This document shows, piece by piece, positions 25,501 to 38,810 of a stretch of 64,000 nt of DNA. Each line of letters begins with the position of its first letter. Positions within the stretch are counted from its first letter, which is position 1. The notes under the pieces were generated by a model, which made no database searches, was not told where the DNA came from, and saw only the letters and a list, made by a program, of their open reading frames with translations. The DNA comes from Cyprinodon diabolis (Eukaryota > Chordata > Actinopteri > Cyprinodontiformes > Cyprinodontidae). The stretch is from NCBI GenBank assembly GCA_030533445.1, contig CM060068.1, positions 49,951,531 to 50,015,530 of the forward strand, written 5' to 3'. A program made the translations under genes and the position numbers.

Positions 25501-26540
25501 ATAAAGGGCTCTGGTATATTACAGGCTCTGGTATATAAAGGGCTTTGGTTTATACAGGGCGCTGGTTTATAAAGGGCTCTGGTTTATAAAGGGCTCTGGA
25601 TTGTAACAGCCTCTGGTTTATAAAGGGCTCTGGTTTTTAATGGGCTCTGGTTCATACAGGGCTCTGGTTTATAACCGTCTTTGGTTTATAACGGGCTCTT
25701 TTTATAACCGTCTTTGGTTTATAACGGGCTCTCTGGTTAATAACAGGCTCTGGTTTACAACCGTCTTTAGTTTATAACGGGCTCTGGTTTATAACCAGCT
25801 TTGGCATATAAAGGGCTCTGGTTTATAAAGGGTTATGATTCATAACGGGCTCTGATTTATAACCGGCTATGGTTAATAAAGGGCTCTGGTTTTTAATGGG
25901 CTCTGGTTCATAAAGGGCTCTGGCTTATAAGCGGCTTTGGTTTAAAAAGGCGTCTGGTTTATAAAAGGCTCTGGCTTATAACCGGCTTTGGTTTATAAAG
26001 GGCTCTGGTTTATAACGGGCTCTGATTTATAACCGGCTTTGGTTTATACAGGGCGCTGGTTTATAAAGGGCTATGGTTCATAAAGGGCTCTGGTTTATAA
26101 CGGGCTCTGGTATATAAAGGGCTCCGGTTTTAAATGTCCTCTGGTTCATACAGGGCTCTGGTTTATAACTGTCTTTGGTTTATAACGGGCTCTGGTTTAT
26201 AACCGTCTTTGGTTTATAACGGGCTCTGGTTTATAAAGGCTTCTGGTTTATAAAGGGCTCTGGTTTATAACAGGCTCTGGTTTACAACTGTCTTTGGTTT
26301 ATAACGGGCTCTGATTTATAACCGACTATGGTTTATAAAGGGCTCTAGTTTATAACGGGCTCTGGTTTATAACTGTCTTTGGTTTATAAAGGGCTCTAGT
26401 TTATAAAGGGCTATGATTCATAACGGGCTCTTATTTATAACCGGCTCTGGTATAACAGGCTCTGGTATATAAAGTGCTTTGGTTTCTAAAGAGCTTTGGT
26501 TTCTAAATGGCTTTAGTTTATAACGGGCTCTGGTTAATAA
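22594..26540 (+). repeat. Higher-order family 2, unit 5 (3,947 bp)
   Basis: Follows the 3,981-bp unit except for a 32-bp deletion at 25730/25731, giving GGGCTCTCTGG where unit 4 has two more near-complete monomers, and a 2-bp change at the right end (TATATAAAG instead of TATATATACAG). 32 + 2 = 34 accounts exactly for the shortening. Confidence 0.88.
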
Positions 26541-29500
26541 ATTGATCTGGTTTTTAATGGGCTCTGGTTCATAAAGGGCTCTGGTTTATAAAGGGCTCTG
26601 GTTTATAATGGGACTGGTTCATAAAGGGCTCTGGCTTATAAGCGGCTTTGGTTTAAAAAGGCGTCCAATTTATAAAAGGCTCTGGTTTATAACCGGCTTT
26701 GGTTTATAAAGGGCTCTGGTTTATAACGGGCTCTGGTTTATAACCGGCATTGGTTTATAAAGAGCTCTGGTTGATAAAGGGCTCGGGTTTTTAAAGGGCT
26801 CTGGTTTATTACAGGCTCTGGTAAAGGGCTTTGGTTTCTATAGGGCTTTGGTTTCTAAAGAGCTTGGTTTATAACCGGCTTTGGTTTATAAAGGGCTCTG
26901 GTTTATAAAGGGCTCTGGTTTGTAAAGGGCTCTGGTTTATAACGGGCTCTGGTTTATGAAGGGCTCTGGTTTATAAAGGGCTCTGGTTTTTCAAGGGCTC
27001 TGGTTTTTAACATCCTATGGCTTATAACGGGCTTTGGTTTAAAAAGGCCTCTGGTTTATAAAAGGCTCTGGTTTATAATGGGCTCTGGTTTATAACGGGC
27101 TCTGGTTTAAAAAGGGCTTTTGTTTCTAAAGGGCTTTGGTTTCTAAAGGGCTTTGGTTTATAAAGGGCTCTGGATTATAAAGGGCTTTGGTTTATAAAGG
27201 CTTCTGGTTTATAAAGGGCTCTGGTTTGAAACAGGCTCTGGTTTATAACCGTCTTTGGTTTATAACGGGCTCTGGTTTATAACCAGCTTTGGTTTATAAA
27301 GGGCTCTGGTTTATAACCGTCTTTGGTTTATAACGGGCTCTGGTTTATAACCAGCTTTGGTTTATAATGGGCTCTGGTTTATAACGGGCTCTGGTTTAAA
27401 AAGGGCTTTTGTTTCTAAAGGGCTTTGGTTTTTAAAGGGCTTTGGTTTATAAAGGGCTCTGGATTATAAAGGGCTTTGGTTTATAAAGGCTTCTGGTTTA
27501 TAAAGGGCTCTGGTTTATAACCGTCTTTGGTTTATAACGGGCTCTTGTTTATAAAGGGTTATGATTCATAACGGGCTCTGATTTATAACCGGCTATGGTT
27601 AATAAAGGGCTCTGGTTTTTAATGGGCTCTGGTTCATAAAGGGCTCTGGCTTATAAGCGGCTTTGGTTTAAAAAGGCGTCTGGTTTATAAAAGGCTCTGG
27701 TTTATAACCGGCTTTGGTTTATAAAGGGCTCTGGTTTATAACGGGCTCTGATTTATAACCGGCTTTGGTTTATAAAGAGCTCTGGTTGATAAAGGGCTCT
27801 GGTTTTTAAAGGGCTCTGATTTATTACAGGCTCTGGTAAAGGGCTTTGGTTTCTAAAGGGCTTTGGTTTCTAAAGAGCTTGGTGTATAACCGGCTTTGGT
27901 TTATAAAGGGCTCTGGTTTATAACGGGCTGTGGTTTATACAGGGCTCTGGTTTATAACGGGCTCTGGTTTATAAAGGGCTGTGGTTTATAAAGGGCTCTG
28001 GTTTTTCAAGGGCTCTGGTTTATAACAAGTTCTGGTTTACAACCGTCTTTGGTTTATAATGGGCTCTGGTTTATAACCGTCTTTGGTTTATACAGGGCTC
28101 TGGTTTATAAAGGTCTCTGGTTTATAACAGGCTCTGGTTTATTACATGATCTGGTATATAAAGTGCTTTTGTTTCTAAAGAGCTTTGGTGTCTAAAGGGC
28201 TTAAGTTTATAAAGGGCTCTGGTTTTTAATTGGCTCTGATTTATAACCGTCTTTGGTTTACAAAGCGTTCTAGTTTATAAAGGGCTATGATTCATAATGG
28301 GCTCTGATTTATAACCGGCTTTGGTTTATAAAGCGCTCTAGTTTATAACGGGCTCTGGTTTATAACCGTCTTTGCTTTACACAGGGCTCTGGTTTATAAG
28401 GGGCTCTGGTTTATAAAGGGCTCTGGTTTATTACAGGCTCTGGTATATAAAGGGCTTTGGTTTATACAGTGCGCTGGTTTATAAAGGGCTCTGGTTTATA
28501 AAGGGCTCTGGTTTATAATGGGCTCTGGTTTATAAAGGGCTCTGGTTTTTAATGGGCTGTTGTTCATACAGGGCTCTGGTTTATAACCGTCTTTGGTTTA
28601 TAACGGGCTCTGGTTTATAACCGTCTTTGGTTTATAACGGGCTCTGGTTTATAAAGGCTTCTGGTTTATAAAGGGCTCTGTTTTATAACAGGCTCTGGTT
28701 TGCAACCGTCTTTGGTTTATAACGGGCTCTGGTTTATAACCAGCTTTGGTTTATAAAGGGCTCTGGTTTATAACCAGCTTTGGTTTATAAAGGGCTCTGG
28801 TTTATAAAGGGCTATGATTCATAACGGGCTCTGATTTATAACCGGCTTTGGTTTATAAAGGGCTCTAGTTTATAACCGGCTTTGGTTTAAAAAGGCCTCT
28901 GGTTTATAACTGCATTTGGTTTATAAAGGGCTCTGGCTTATAACGGGCTCTGCTTTATAACCGGCTTTGGTTTATAAAGGGCTCTGGTTTATAAAGGGCT
29001 CTGGTTTATTACAGGCTCTGGCTTATAACGGACTTTGGTATAAAAAGGCCTCTGGTTTATAACTGCATTTGGTTTATAAAGGGCTCTGGTTTATAACGGG
29101 CTCTGCTTTATAACCGGCTTTGGTTTATAAAGGGCACTGGTTTATAAAGGGCTCTGGTTTATTACAGGCTCTGGTATATAAAGGGCTCTGGTTTATAAAG
29201 GGCTCTGGTTTATAACAGGCTCTGGTTTATAAAGGGCTCTGGTTTTTCAAGGGCTCTGGTTTTTAACATCCTCTGGCTTATAACGGGCTTTGGTTTAAAA
29301 AGGCCTCTGGTTTATAACAGGATTTGGTTTATAAAGGGCTCTGGTTTTTAAAGGGCTCTGGTTTTTAAAGGGTTCTGGTTTATAACGGGCTCTGGTTTAT
29401 AAAGGGCTGTGGTTTATAACGGGCTCTGGTTTATAAGCAGCTTTGGTTTATAAAGGGTTATGATTCATAAAGTGCTCTGGCTTATAAGCGGCTTTGGTTT

Positions 29501-30808
29501 AAAAAGGCGTCTGGTTTATAAAAGGCTCTGGTTTATAACCGGCTTTGGTTTATAAAGGGCTCTGGTTTATAACGGGCTCTGATTTACAACCGGCTTTGGT
29601 TTATAAAGAACTCTGGTTTATAACAGGCTCTGGTTTATAACAGGTGTTGGTTTAACGGGCTCTGGTTTATAACGGGCTCTGGTTTGTAAGGGGGTCTGAT
29701 TTATAACCGGCTTTGGTTTATAAAGGGCTCTGGTTTATAAAGGGCTCTGGTATATTACAGGCTCTGGTATATAAAGGGCTTTGGTTTATACAGGGCGCTG
29801 GTTTATAAAGGGCTCTGGTTTATAAAGGGCTCTGGATTGTAACAGCCTCTGGTTTATAAAGGGCTCTGGTTTTTAATGGGCTCTGGTTCATACAGGGCTC
29901 TGGTTTATAACCGTCTTTGGTTTATAACGGGCTCTTTTTATAACCGTCTTTGGTTTATAACGGGCTCTAGTTTATAAAGGCTTCTGGTTTATAAAGGGCT
30001 CTGGTTAATAACAGGCTCTGGTTTACAACCGTCTTTAGTTTATAACGGGCTCTGGTTTATAACCAGCTTTGGCATATAAAGGGCTCTGGTTTATAAAGGG
30101 TTATGATTCATAACGGGCTCTGATTTATAACCGGCTATGGTTAATAAAGGGCTCTGGTTTTTAATGGGCTCTGGTTCATAAAGGGCTCTGGCTTATAAGC
30201 GGCTTTGGTTTAAAAAGGCGTCTGGTTTATAAAAGGCTCTGGCTTATAACCGGCTTTGGTTTATAAAGGGCTCTGGTTTATAACGGGCTCTGATTTATAA
30301 CCGGCTTTGGTTTATACAGGGCGCTGGTTTATAAAGGGCTATGGTTCATAAAGGGCTCTGGTTTATAACGGGCTCTGGTATATAAAGGGCTCCGGTTTTA
30401 AATGTCCTCTGGTTCATACAGGGCTCTGGTTTATAACTGTCTTTGGTTTATAACGGGCTCTGGTTTATAACCGTCTTTGGTTTATAACGGGCTCTGGTTT
30501 ATAAAGGCTTCTGGTTTATAAAGGGCTCTGGTTTATAACAGGCTCTGGTTTACAACTGTCTTTGGTTTATAACGGGCTCTGATTTATAACCGACTATGGT
30601 TTATAAAGGGCTCTAGTTTATAACGGGCTCTGGTTTATAACTGTCTTTGGTTTATAAAGGGCTCTAGTTTATAAAGGGCTATGATTCATAACGGGCTCTT
30701 ATTTATAACCGGCTCTGGTATAACAGGCTCTGGTATATAAAGTGCTTTGGTTTCTAAAGAGCTTTGGTTTCTAAATGGCTTTAGTTTATAACGGGCTCTG
30801 GTTAATAA
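26541..30808 (+). repeat. Higher-order family 2, unit 6 (4,268 bp), hybrid
   Basis: Left part (to about 27360) carries variants of the following unit: TTTCTAAAGGGCTTTGG twice in succession, and TTTGAAACAGG at 27224. At about 27361 the sequence steps back 289 bp (17 monomers) and continues with the unit 3-5 haplotype (TTTTTAAAGGGCTTTGG after the second GCTTTTG at 27405). The 32-bp deletion of unit 5 is absent. 3,947 + 32 + 289 = 4,268. Near 29370 and 29440 there is also one monomer gained and one lost. Confidence 0.85.
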
Positions 30809-33800
30809 ATTGATCTGGTTTTTAATGGGCTCTGGTTCATAAAGGGCTCTGGTTTATAAAGGGCTCTGGTTTATAATGGGACTGGTTCATAAAGGGCTCT
30901 GGCTTATAAGCGGCTTTGGTTTAAAAAGGCGTCCAATTTATAAAAGGCTCTGGTTTATAACCGGCTTTGGTTTATAAAGGGCTCTGGTTTATAACGGGCT
31001 CTGGTTTATAACCGGCATTGGTTTATAAAGAGCTCTGGTTGATAAAGGGCTCGGGTTTTTAAAGGGCTCTGGTTTATAACGGGCTCTGGTTTATGAAGGG
31101 CTCTGGTTTATAAAGGGCTCTGGTTTTTCAAGGGCTCTGGTTTTTAACATCCTATGGCTTATAACGGGCTTTGGTTTAAAAAGGCCTCTGGTTTATAAAA
31201 GGCTCTGGTTTATAATGGGCTCTGGTTTATAACGGGCTCTGGTTTAAAAAGGGCTTTTGTTTCTAAAGGGCTTTGGTTTCTAAAGGGCTTTGGTTTATAA
31301 AGGGCTCTGGATTATAAAGGGCTTTGGTTTATAAAGGCTTCTGGTTTATAAAGGGCTCTGGTTTGAAACAGGCTCTGGTTTATAACCGTCTTTGGTTTAT
31401 AACGGGCTCTGGTTTATAACCAGCTTTGGTTTATAAAGGGCTCTGGTTTATAACCAGCTTTGGTTTATAAAGGGCTCTGGTTTATAAAGGGCTATGATTC
31501 ATAACGGGCTCTGATTTATAACCGGCTTTGGTTTATAAAGGGCTCTAGTTTATAACCGGCTCTGGTTTATAAAGGCTTCTGGTTTATAACGGTTTCTGGT
31601 TTATAACGGGCTCTGGTTAATAACCAGCTTTGGTTCATAAAGGGCTCTAGTTTATAAAGGGTTATGATTCATAACGGACTCTGATTCATAACCGGCTATG
31701 GTTTATAAAGGGCTCTAGTTTATAAAGGGCTATGATTGATAACGGGCTCTGCTTTATAACCGGCTTTGGTTTATAAAGGGCTCTGGTTTATAACTGCATT
31801 TGGTTTATAATGGGCTCTGGTTTATAACCGTCTTTGGTTTATACAGGGCTCTGGTTTATAAAGGTCTCTGGTTTATAACGGGCTCTGGTTTATTACATGC
31901 TCTGGTATATAAAGTGCTTTTGTTTCTAAAGAGCTTTGGTTTCTAAAGGGCTTAAGTTTATAAAGGGCTCTGGTTTTTAATTGGCTCTGATTTATAACCG
32001 TCTTTGGTTTATAAAGCGTTCTAGTTTATAAAGGGCTATGATTCATAATGGGCTCTGATTTATAATCGGCGTTGGTTTATAAAGCGCTCTAGTTTATAAC
32101 GGGCTCTGGTTTATAACCGTCTTTGGTTTACACAGGGCTCTGGTTTATAAGGGGCTCTGGTTTATAAAGGGCTCTGGTTTATTACAGGCTCTGGTATATA
32201 AAGGGCTTTGGTTTATACAGTGCGCTGGTTTATAAAGGGCTCTGGTTTATAAAGGGCTCTGGTTTATAATGGGCTCTGGTTTATAAAGGGCTCTGGTTTT
32301 TAATGGGCTCTGGTTCATACAGGGCTCTGGTTTATAACCGTCTTTGGTTTATAACGGGCTCTGGTTTATAACCGTCTTTGGTTTATAACGGGCTCTGGTT
32401 TATAAAGGCTTCTGGTTTATAAAGGGCTCTGGTTTATAACAGGCTCTGGTTTGCAACCGTCTTTGGTTTATAACGGGCTCTGGTTTATAACCAGCTTTGG
32501 TTTATAAAGGGCTCTAGTTTATAAAGGGCTATGATTGATAACGGGCTCTGATTTATAACCGGATTTGGTTTATAAAGAGTTTTGGTTGATAAAAGGGCTT
32601 GGGTTTTTAAAGGGCTCTGGTTTATAAAGGGCTCTGGTTTATAACGGGCTCTGGTTTATAAAGGGCTCTGGATTTTCAAGGGCTCTGGTTTTTAACATCC
32701 TATGGCTTATAACGGGCTTTGGTTTAAAAAGGCCTCTGGTTTATAAAAGGCTCTGGCTTATAACGGGCTTTGGTTTAAAAAGGCCTCTGGTTTATAACTG
32801 CATTGGGTTTATAAAGGGCTCTGGCTTATAACAGGCTCTGCTTTATAACCGGCTTTGGTTTATAAAGGGCACTGGTTTATAAAGGGCTCTGGTTTATTAC
32901 AGGCTCTGGTATATAAAGGGCTCTGGTTTATAAAGGGCTCTGGTTTATAACAGGCTCTGGTTTATAAAGGGCTCTGGTTTTTCAAGGGCTCTGGTTTTTA
33001 ACATCCTCTGGCTTATAACGGGCTTTGGTTTAAAAAGCCCTCTGGTTTATAAAAGGCTCTGGCTTATAACGGGCTTTGGTTTAAAAAGGCCTCTGGTTTA
33101 TAACAGGATTTGGTTTATAAAGGGCTCTGGTTTTTAAAGGGCTCTGGTTTATAACGGGCTCTGGTTTATAAAGGGCTGTGGTTTATAACGGGCTCTGGTT
33201 TATAACCAGCTTTGGTTTATAAAGGGCTCTGGTTTATAAAGGGTTATGATTCATAACGGGCTCTGGCTTATAAGCGGCTTTGGTTTAAAAAGGCGTCTGG
33301 TTTATAAAAGGCTCTGGTTTATAACCGGCTTTGGTTTATAAAGGGCTCTGGTTTATAACGGGCTCTGATTTATAACCGGCTTTGGTTTATAAAGAGCTCT
33401 AGTTTATAACAGGCTCTGGTTTATAACAGGTGTTGGTTTAACGGGCTCTGGTTTATAACGGGCTCTGGTTTGTAAGGGGGTCTGATTTATAACCGGCTTT
33501 GGTTTATAAAGGGCTCTGGTTTATAAAGGGTTCTGGTATATTACAGGCTCTGGTATATAAAGGGCTTTGGTTTATACAGGGCGCTGGTTTATAAAGGGCT
33601 CTGGTTTATAAAGGGCTCTGGTTTGTAACAGCCTCTGGTTTATAAAGGGCTCTGGTTTTTAATGGGCTCTGGTTCAGACAGGGCTCTGGTTTATAACCGT
33701 CTTTGGTTTATAACGGGCTCTGTTTATAACCGTCTTTGGTTTATAACGGGCTCTGGTTTATAAAGGCTTCTGGTTTATAAAGGGCTCTGGTTAATAACAG

Positions 33801-34594
33801 GCTCTGGTTTACAACCGTCTTTGGTTTATAACGGGCTCTGGTTTATAACCAGCTTTGGTTTATAAAGGAGTCTGGTTTATAAATTGTTATGATTCATAAC
33901 AGGCTCTGATTTATAACCGGCTATGGTTAATAAAGGGCTCTGGTTTTTAATGGGCTCTGGTTCATAAAGGGCTCTGGCTTATAAGCGGCTTTGGTTTAAA
34001 AAGGCGTCTGGTTTATAAAAGGCTCTGGCTTATAACCGGCTTTGGTTTATAAAGGGCTCTGGTTTATAACAGGCTCTGATTTATAACCGGCTTTGGTTTA
34101 TACAGGGCGCTGGTTTATAAAGGGCTCTGGTTTATAAAGGGCTCTGGTTTATAACAGGCTCTGGTATATAAAGGGCTCCGGTTTTAAATGTCCTCTGGTT
34201 CATACAGGGCTCTGGTTTATAACTGTCTTTGGTTTATAACGGGCTCTGGTTTATAACCGTCTTTGGTTTATAACGGGCTCTGGTTTATAAAGGCTTCTGG
34301 TTTATAAAGGGCTCTGGTTTATAACAGGCTCTGGTTTACAACTGTCTTTGGTTTATAACGGGCTCTGATTTATAACCGGCTATGGTTTATAAAGGGCTCT
34401 AGTTTATAACGGGCTCTGGTTTATAACTGTCTTTGGTTTATAAAGGGCTCTAGTTTATAAAGGGCTATGATTCATAACGGGCTCTTATTTATAACCGGCT
34501 CTGGTATAACAGGCTCTGGTATATAAAGTGCTTTGGTTTCTAAAGAGCTTTGGTTTCTAAATGGCTTTAGTTTATAACGGGCTCTGCTTAATAA
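30809..34594 (+). repeat. Related higher-order unit 7 (3,786 bp)
   Basis: Starts like unit 6 but has a 131-bp deletion at about 31075 (8 monomers, including the 13-bp and a 16-bp one), confirmed by the shift of the TTTGAAACAGG marker (27224 to 31361). After 31554 it enters new sequence marked by AACGGTTTCTGG, TTCATAAAGGGCTCTAG and GATTTTCAAGGG (32671). That sequence reappears near 50.8, 54.6, 56.1, 58.3 and 62.1 kb. Confidence 0.78.
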
Positions 34595-36190
34595 ATTGAT
34601 CTGGTTTTTAATGGGCTCTGGTTCATAAAGGGCTCTGGTTTATAAAGGGCTCTGGTTTATAATGGGACTGGTTCATAAAGGGCTCTGGCTTATAAGCGGC
34701 TTTGGTTTAAAAAGGCGTCCAATTTATAAAAGGCTCTGGTTTATAACCGGCTTTGGTTTATAAAGGGCTCTGGTTTATAACGGGCTCTGGTTTATAACCG
34801 GCATTGGTTTATAAAGAGCTCTGGTTGATAAAGGGCTCGGGTTTTTAAAGGGCTCTGGTTTATTACAGGCTCTGGTAAAGGGCTTTGGTTTCTATAGGGC
34901 TTTGGTTTCTAAAGAGCTTGGTTTACAACCAGCTTTGGTTTATAAAGGGCTCTGGTTTATAAAGGGCTCTGGTTTGTAAAGGGCTCTGGTTTATAACGGG
35001 CTCTGGTTTATGAAGGGCTCTGGTTTATAAAGGGCTCTGGTTTTTCAAGGGCTCTGGTTTTTATCATCCTATGGCTTATAACGGGCTTTGGTTTAAAAAG
35101 GTCTCTGGTTTATAAAAGGCTCTGGTTTATAATGGGCTCTGGTTTATAACGGGCTCTGGTTTAAAAAGGGCTTTTGTTTCTAAAGGGCTTTGGTTTCTAA
35201 AGGGCTTTGGTTTATAAAGGGCTCTGGATTATAAAGGGCTTTGGTTTATAAAGGCTTCTGGTTTATAAAGGGCTCTGGTTTATAACAGGCTCTGGTTTAT
35301 AACCGTCTTTGGTTTATAACGGGCTCTGGTTTATAACCAGCTTTGGTGTATAAAGGGCTCTGGTTTATAACCAGCTTTGGTTTATAAAGGGCTCTGGTTT
35401 ATAAAGAGTTATGATTCATAACGGGCTCTGATTCATAACCGGCTATGGTTTATAAAGGGCTCTAGTTTATAAAGGGCTATGATTGATAACGGGCTCTGCT
35501 TTATAACCGGCTTTGGTTTATAAAGGGCTCTGGTTTATAACTGCATTTGGTTTATAAAGGGCTCTGGTTTATAACGGGCTCTGCTTTATAACCGGCTTTG
35601 GTTTATAAAGGGCTCTGGTTTATAAAGGGCTCTGGTTTATTACAGGCTCTGGCTTATGATGGACTTTGGTTTAAAAAGGCCTCTGGTTTATAACTGCATT
35701 TGGTTTATAAAGGGCTCTGGTTTATAACGGGCTCTGCTTTATAACCGGCTTTGGTTTATAAAGTGCACTGGTTTATAAAGGGCTCTGGTTTATTACAGGC
35801 TCTGGTATATAAAGGGCTTTGGTTTATACAGGGCGCTGGTTTATAAAGGGCTCTGGTTTATAAAGGGCTCTGGTTTATAACGGGCTCTGGTATATAAAGG
35901 GCTCTGGTTTTAAATGTCCTCTGGTTCATACAGGGCTCTGGTTTATAACTGTCTTTGGTTAATAACGGGCTCTGCTTTATAACCGTCTTTGGTTTATAAC
36001 GGGCTCTGGTTTATAAAGGCTTCTGGTTTATAAAGGGCTCTGGTTTATAACAGCCTCTGGTTTACAACTGTCTTTGGTTTATAACGGGCTCTGATTTATA
36101 ACCGGCTATGGTTTATAAAGGGCTCTAGTTTATAACGGGCTCTGGTTTATAACTGTCTTTGGTTTATAAAGGGCTCTAGTTTATAAAGGG
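32308..36190 (+). repeat. 3,883-bp tandem duplication, first copy
   Basis: At 36190/36191 the sequence jumps from TAGTTTATAAAGGGCT into CTCTGGTTCATACAGG, which is the sequence at 32308. Downstream markers keep the offset 3,883 (GATTTTCAAG at 32671 and 36554). The copy starting at 36191 runs to about 38510, with a 17-bp (one monomer) loss near 38005. Confidence 0.85.
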
Positions 36191-38460
36191 CTCTGGTTCA
36201 TACAGGGCTCTGGTTTATAACCGTCTTTGGTTTATAACGGGCTCTGGTTTATAACCGTCTTTGGTTTATAACGGGCTCTGGTTTATAAAGGCTTCTGGTT
36301 TATAAAGGGCTCTGGTTTATAACAGGCTCTGGTTTGCAACCGTCTTTGGTTTATAACGGGCTCTGGTTTATAACCAGCTTTGGTTTATAAAGGGCTCTAG
36401 TTTATAAAGGGCTATGATTGATAACGGGCTCTGATTTATAACCGGATTTGGTTTATAAAGAGTTTTGGTTGATAAAAGGGCTTGGGTTTTTAAAGGGCTC
36501 TGGTTTATAAAGGGCTCTGGTTTATAACGGGCTCTGGTTTATAAAGGGCTCTGGATTTTCAAGGGCTCTGGTTTTTAACATCCTATGGCTTATAACGGGC
36601 TTTGGTTTAAAAAGGCCTCTGGTTTATAAAAGGCTCTGGCTTATAACGGGCTTTGGTTTAAAAAGGCCTCTGGTTTATAACTGCATTGGGTTTATAAAGG
36701 GCTCTGGCTTATAACAGGCTCTGCTTTATAACCGGCTTTGGTTTATAAAGGGCACTGGTTTATAAAGGGCTCTGGTTTATTACAGGCTCTGGTATATAAA
36801 GGGCTCTGGTTTATAAAGGGCTCTGGTTTATAACAGGCTCTGGTTTATAAAGGGCTCTGGTTTTTCAAGGGCTCTGGTTTTTAACATCCTCTGGCTTATA
36901 ACGGGCTTTGGTTTAAAAAGCCCTCTGGTTTATAAAAGGCTCTGGCTTATAACGGGCTTTGGTTTAAAAAGGCCTCTGGTTTATAACAGGATTTGGTTTA
37001 TAAAGGGCTCTGGTTTTTAAAGGGCTCTGGTTTATAACGGGCTCTGGTTTATAAAGGGCTGTGGTTTATAACGGGCTCTGGTTTATAACCAGCTTTGGTT
37101 TATAAAGGGCTCTGGTTTATAAAGGGTTATGATTCATAACGGGCTCTGGCTTATAAGCGGCTTTGGTTTAAAAAGGCGTCTGGTTTATAAAAGGCTCTGG
37201 TTTATAACCGGCTTTGGTTTATAAAGGGCTCTGGTTTATAACGGGCTCTGATTTATAACCGGCTTTGGTTTATAAAGAGCTCTAGTTTATAACAGGCTCT
37301 GGTTTATAACAGGTGTTGGTTTAACGGGCTCTGGTTTATAAAGGGCTCTGGTTTGTAAGGGGGTCTGATTTATAACCGGCTTTGGTTTATAAAGGGCTCT
37401 GGTTTATAAAGGGTTCTGGTATATTACAGGCTCTGGTATATAAAGGGCTTTGGTTTATACAGGGCGCTGGTTTATAAAGGGCTCTGGTTTATAAAGGGCT
37501 CTGGTTTGTAACAGCCTCTGGTTTATAAAGGGCTCTGGTTTTTAATGGGCTCTGGTTCAGACAGGGCTCTGGTTTATAACCGTCTTTGGTTTATAACGGG
37601 CTCTGTTTATAACCGTCTTTGGTTTATAACGGGCTCTGGTTTATAAAGGCTTCTGGTTTATAAAGGGCTCTGGTTAATAACAGGCTCTGGTTTACAACCG
37701 TCTTTGGTTTATAACGGGCTCTGGTTTATAACCAGCTTTGGTTTATAAAGGAGTCTGGTTTATAAATTGTTATGATTCATAACAGGCTCTGATTTATAAC
37801 CGGCTATGGTTAATAAAGGGCTCTGGTTTTTAATGGGCTCTGGTTCATAAAGGGCTCTGGCTTATAAGCGGCTTTGGTTTAAAAAGGCGTCTGGTTTATA
37901 AAAGGCTCTGGCTTATAACCGGCTTTGGTTTATAAAGGGCTCTGGTTTATAACAGGCTCTGATTTATAACCGGCTTTGGTTTATACAGGGCGCTGGTTTA
38001 TAAAGGGCTCTGGTTTATAACAGGCTCTGGTATATAAAGGGCTCCGGTTTTAAATGTCCTCTGGTTCATACAGGGCTCTGGTTTATAACTGTCTTTGGTT
38101 TATAACGGGCTCTGGTTTATAACCGTCTTTGGTTTATAACGGGCTCTGGTTTATAAAGGCTTCTGGTTTATAAAGGGCTCTGGTTTATAACAGGCTCTGG
38201 TTTACAACTGTCTTTGGTTTATAACGGGCTCTGATTTATAACCGGCTATGGTTTATAAAGGGCTCTAGTTTATAACGGGCTCTGGTTTATAACTGTCTTT
38301 GGTTTATAAAGGGCTCTAGTTTATAAAGGGCTATGATTCATAACGGGCTCTGATTTATAACCGGCTCTGGTATAACAGGATATGGTATATAAAGTGCTTT
38401 GGTTTCTAAAGAGCTTTGGTTTCTAAATGGCTTTAGTTTATAACGGGCTCTGGTTAATAA
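34595..38460 (+). repeat. Related higher-order unit 8 (3,866 bp)
   Basis: Delimited by ATTGATCTGG at 34595 and 38461. It contains the junction at 36190/36191, so it is made of the tail of one 3,883-bp copy and the head of the next. 3,883 - 17 = 3,866 matches the single-monomer loss. Confidence 0.8.
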
Positions 38461-38810
38461 ATTGATCTGGTTTTTAATGGGCTCTGGTTCATAAAGGGCT
38501 CTGGTTTATAACCGGCTTTGGTTTATAAAGGGCTCTGGTTTATAACGGGCTCTGGTTTATAACCGGCATTGGTTTATAAAGAGCTCTGGTTGATAAAGGG
38601 CTCGGGTTTTTAAAGGGCTCTGGTTTATTACAGGCTCTGGTAAAGGGCTTTGGTTTCTATAGGGCTTTGGTTTCTAAAGAGCTTGGTTTATAACCAGCTT
38701 TGGTTTATAAAGGGCTCTGGTTTATAAAGGGCTCTGGTTTGTAAAGGGCTCTGGTTTATAACGGGCTCTGGTTTATGAAGGGCTCTGGTTTATAAAGGGC
38801 TCTGGTTTTT

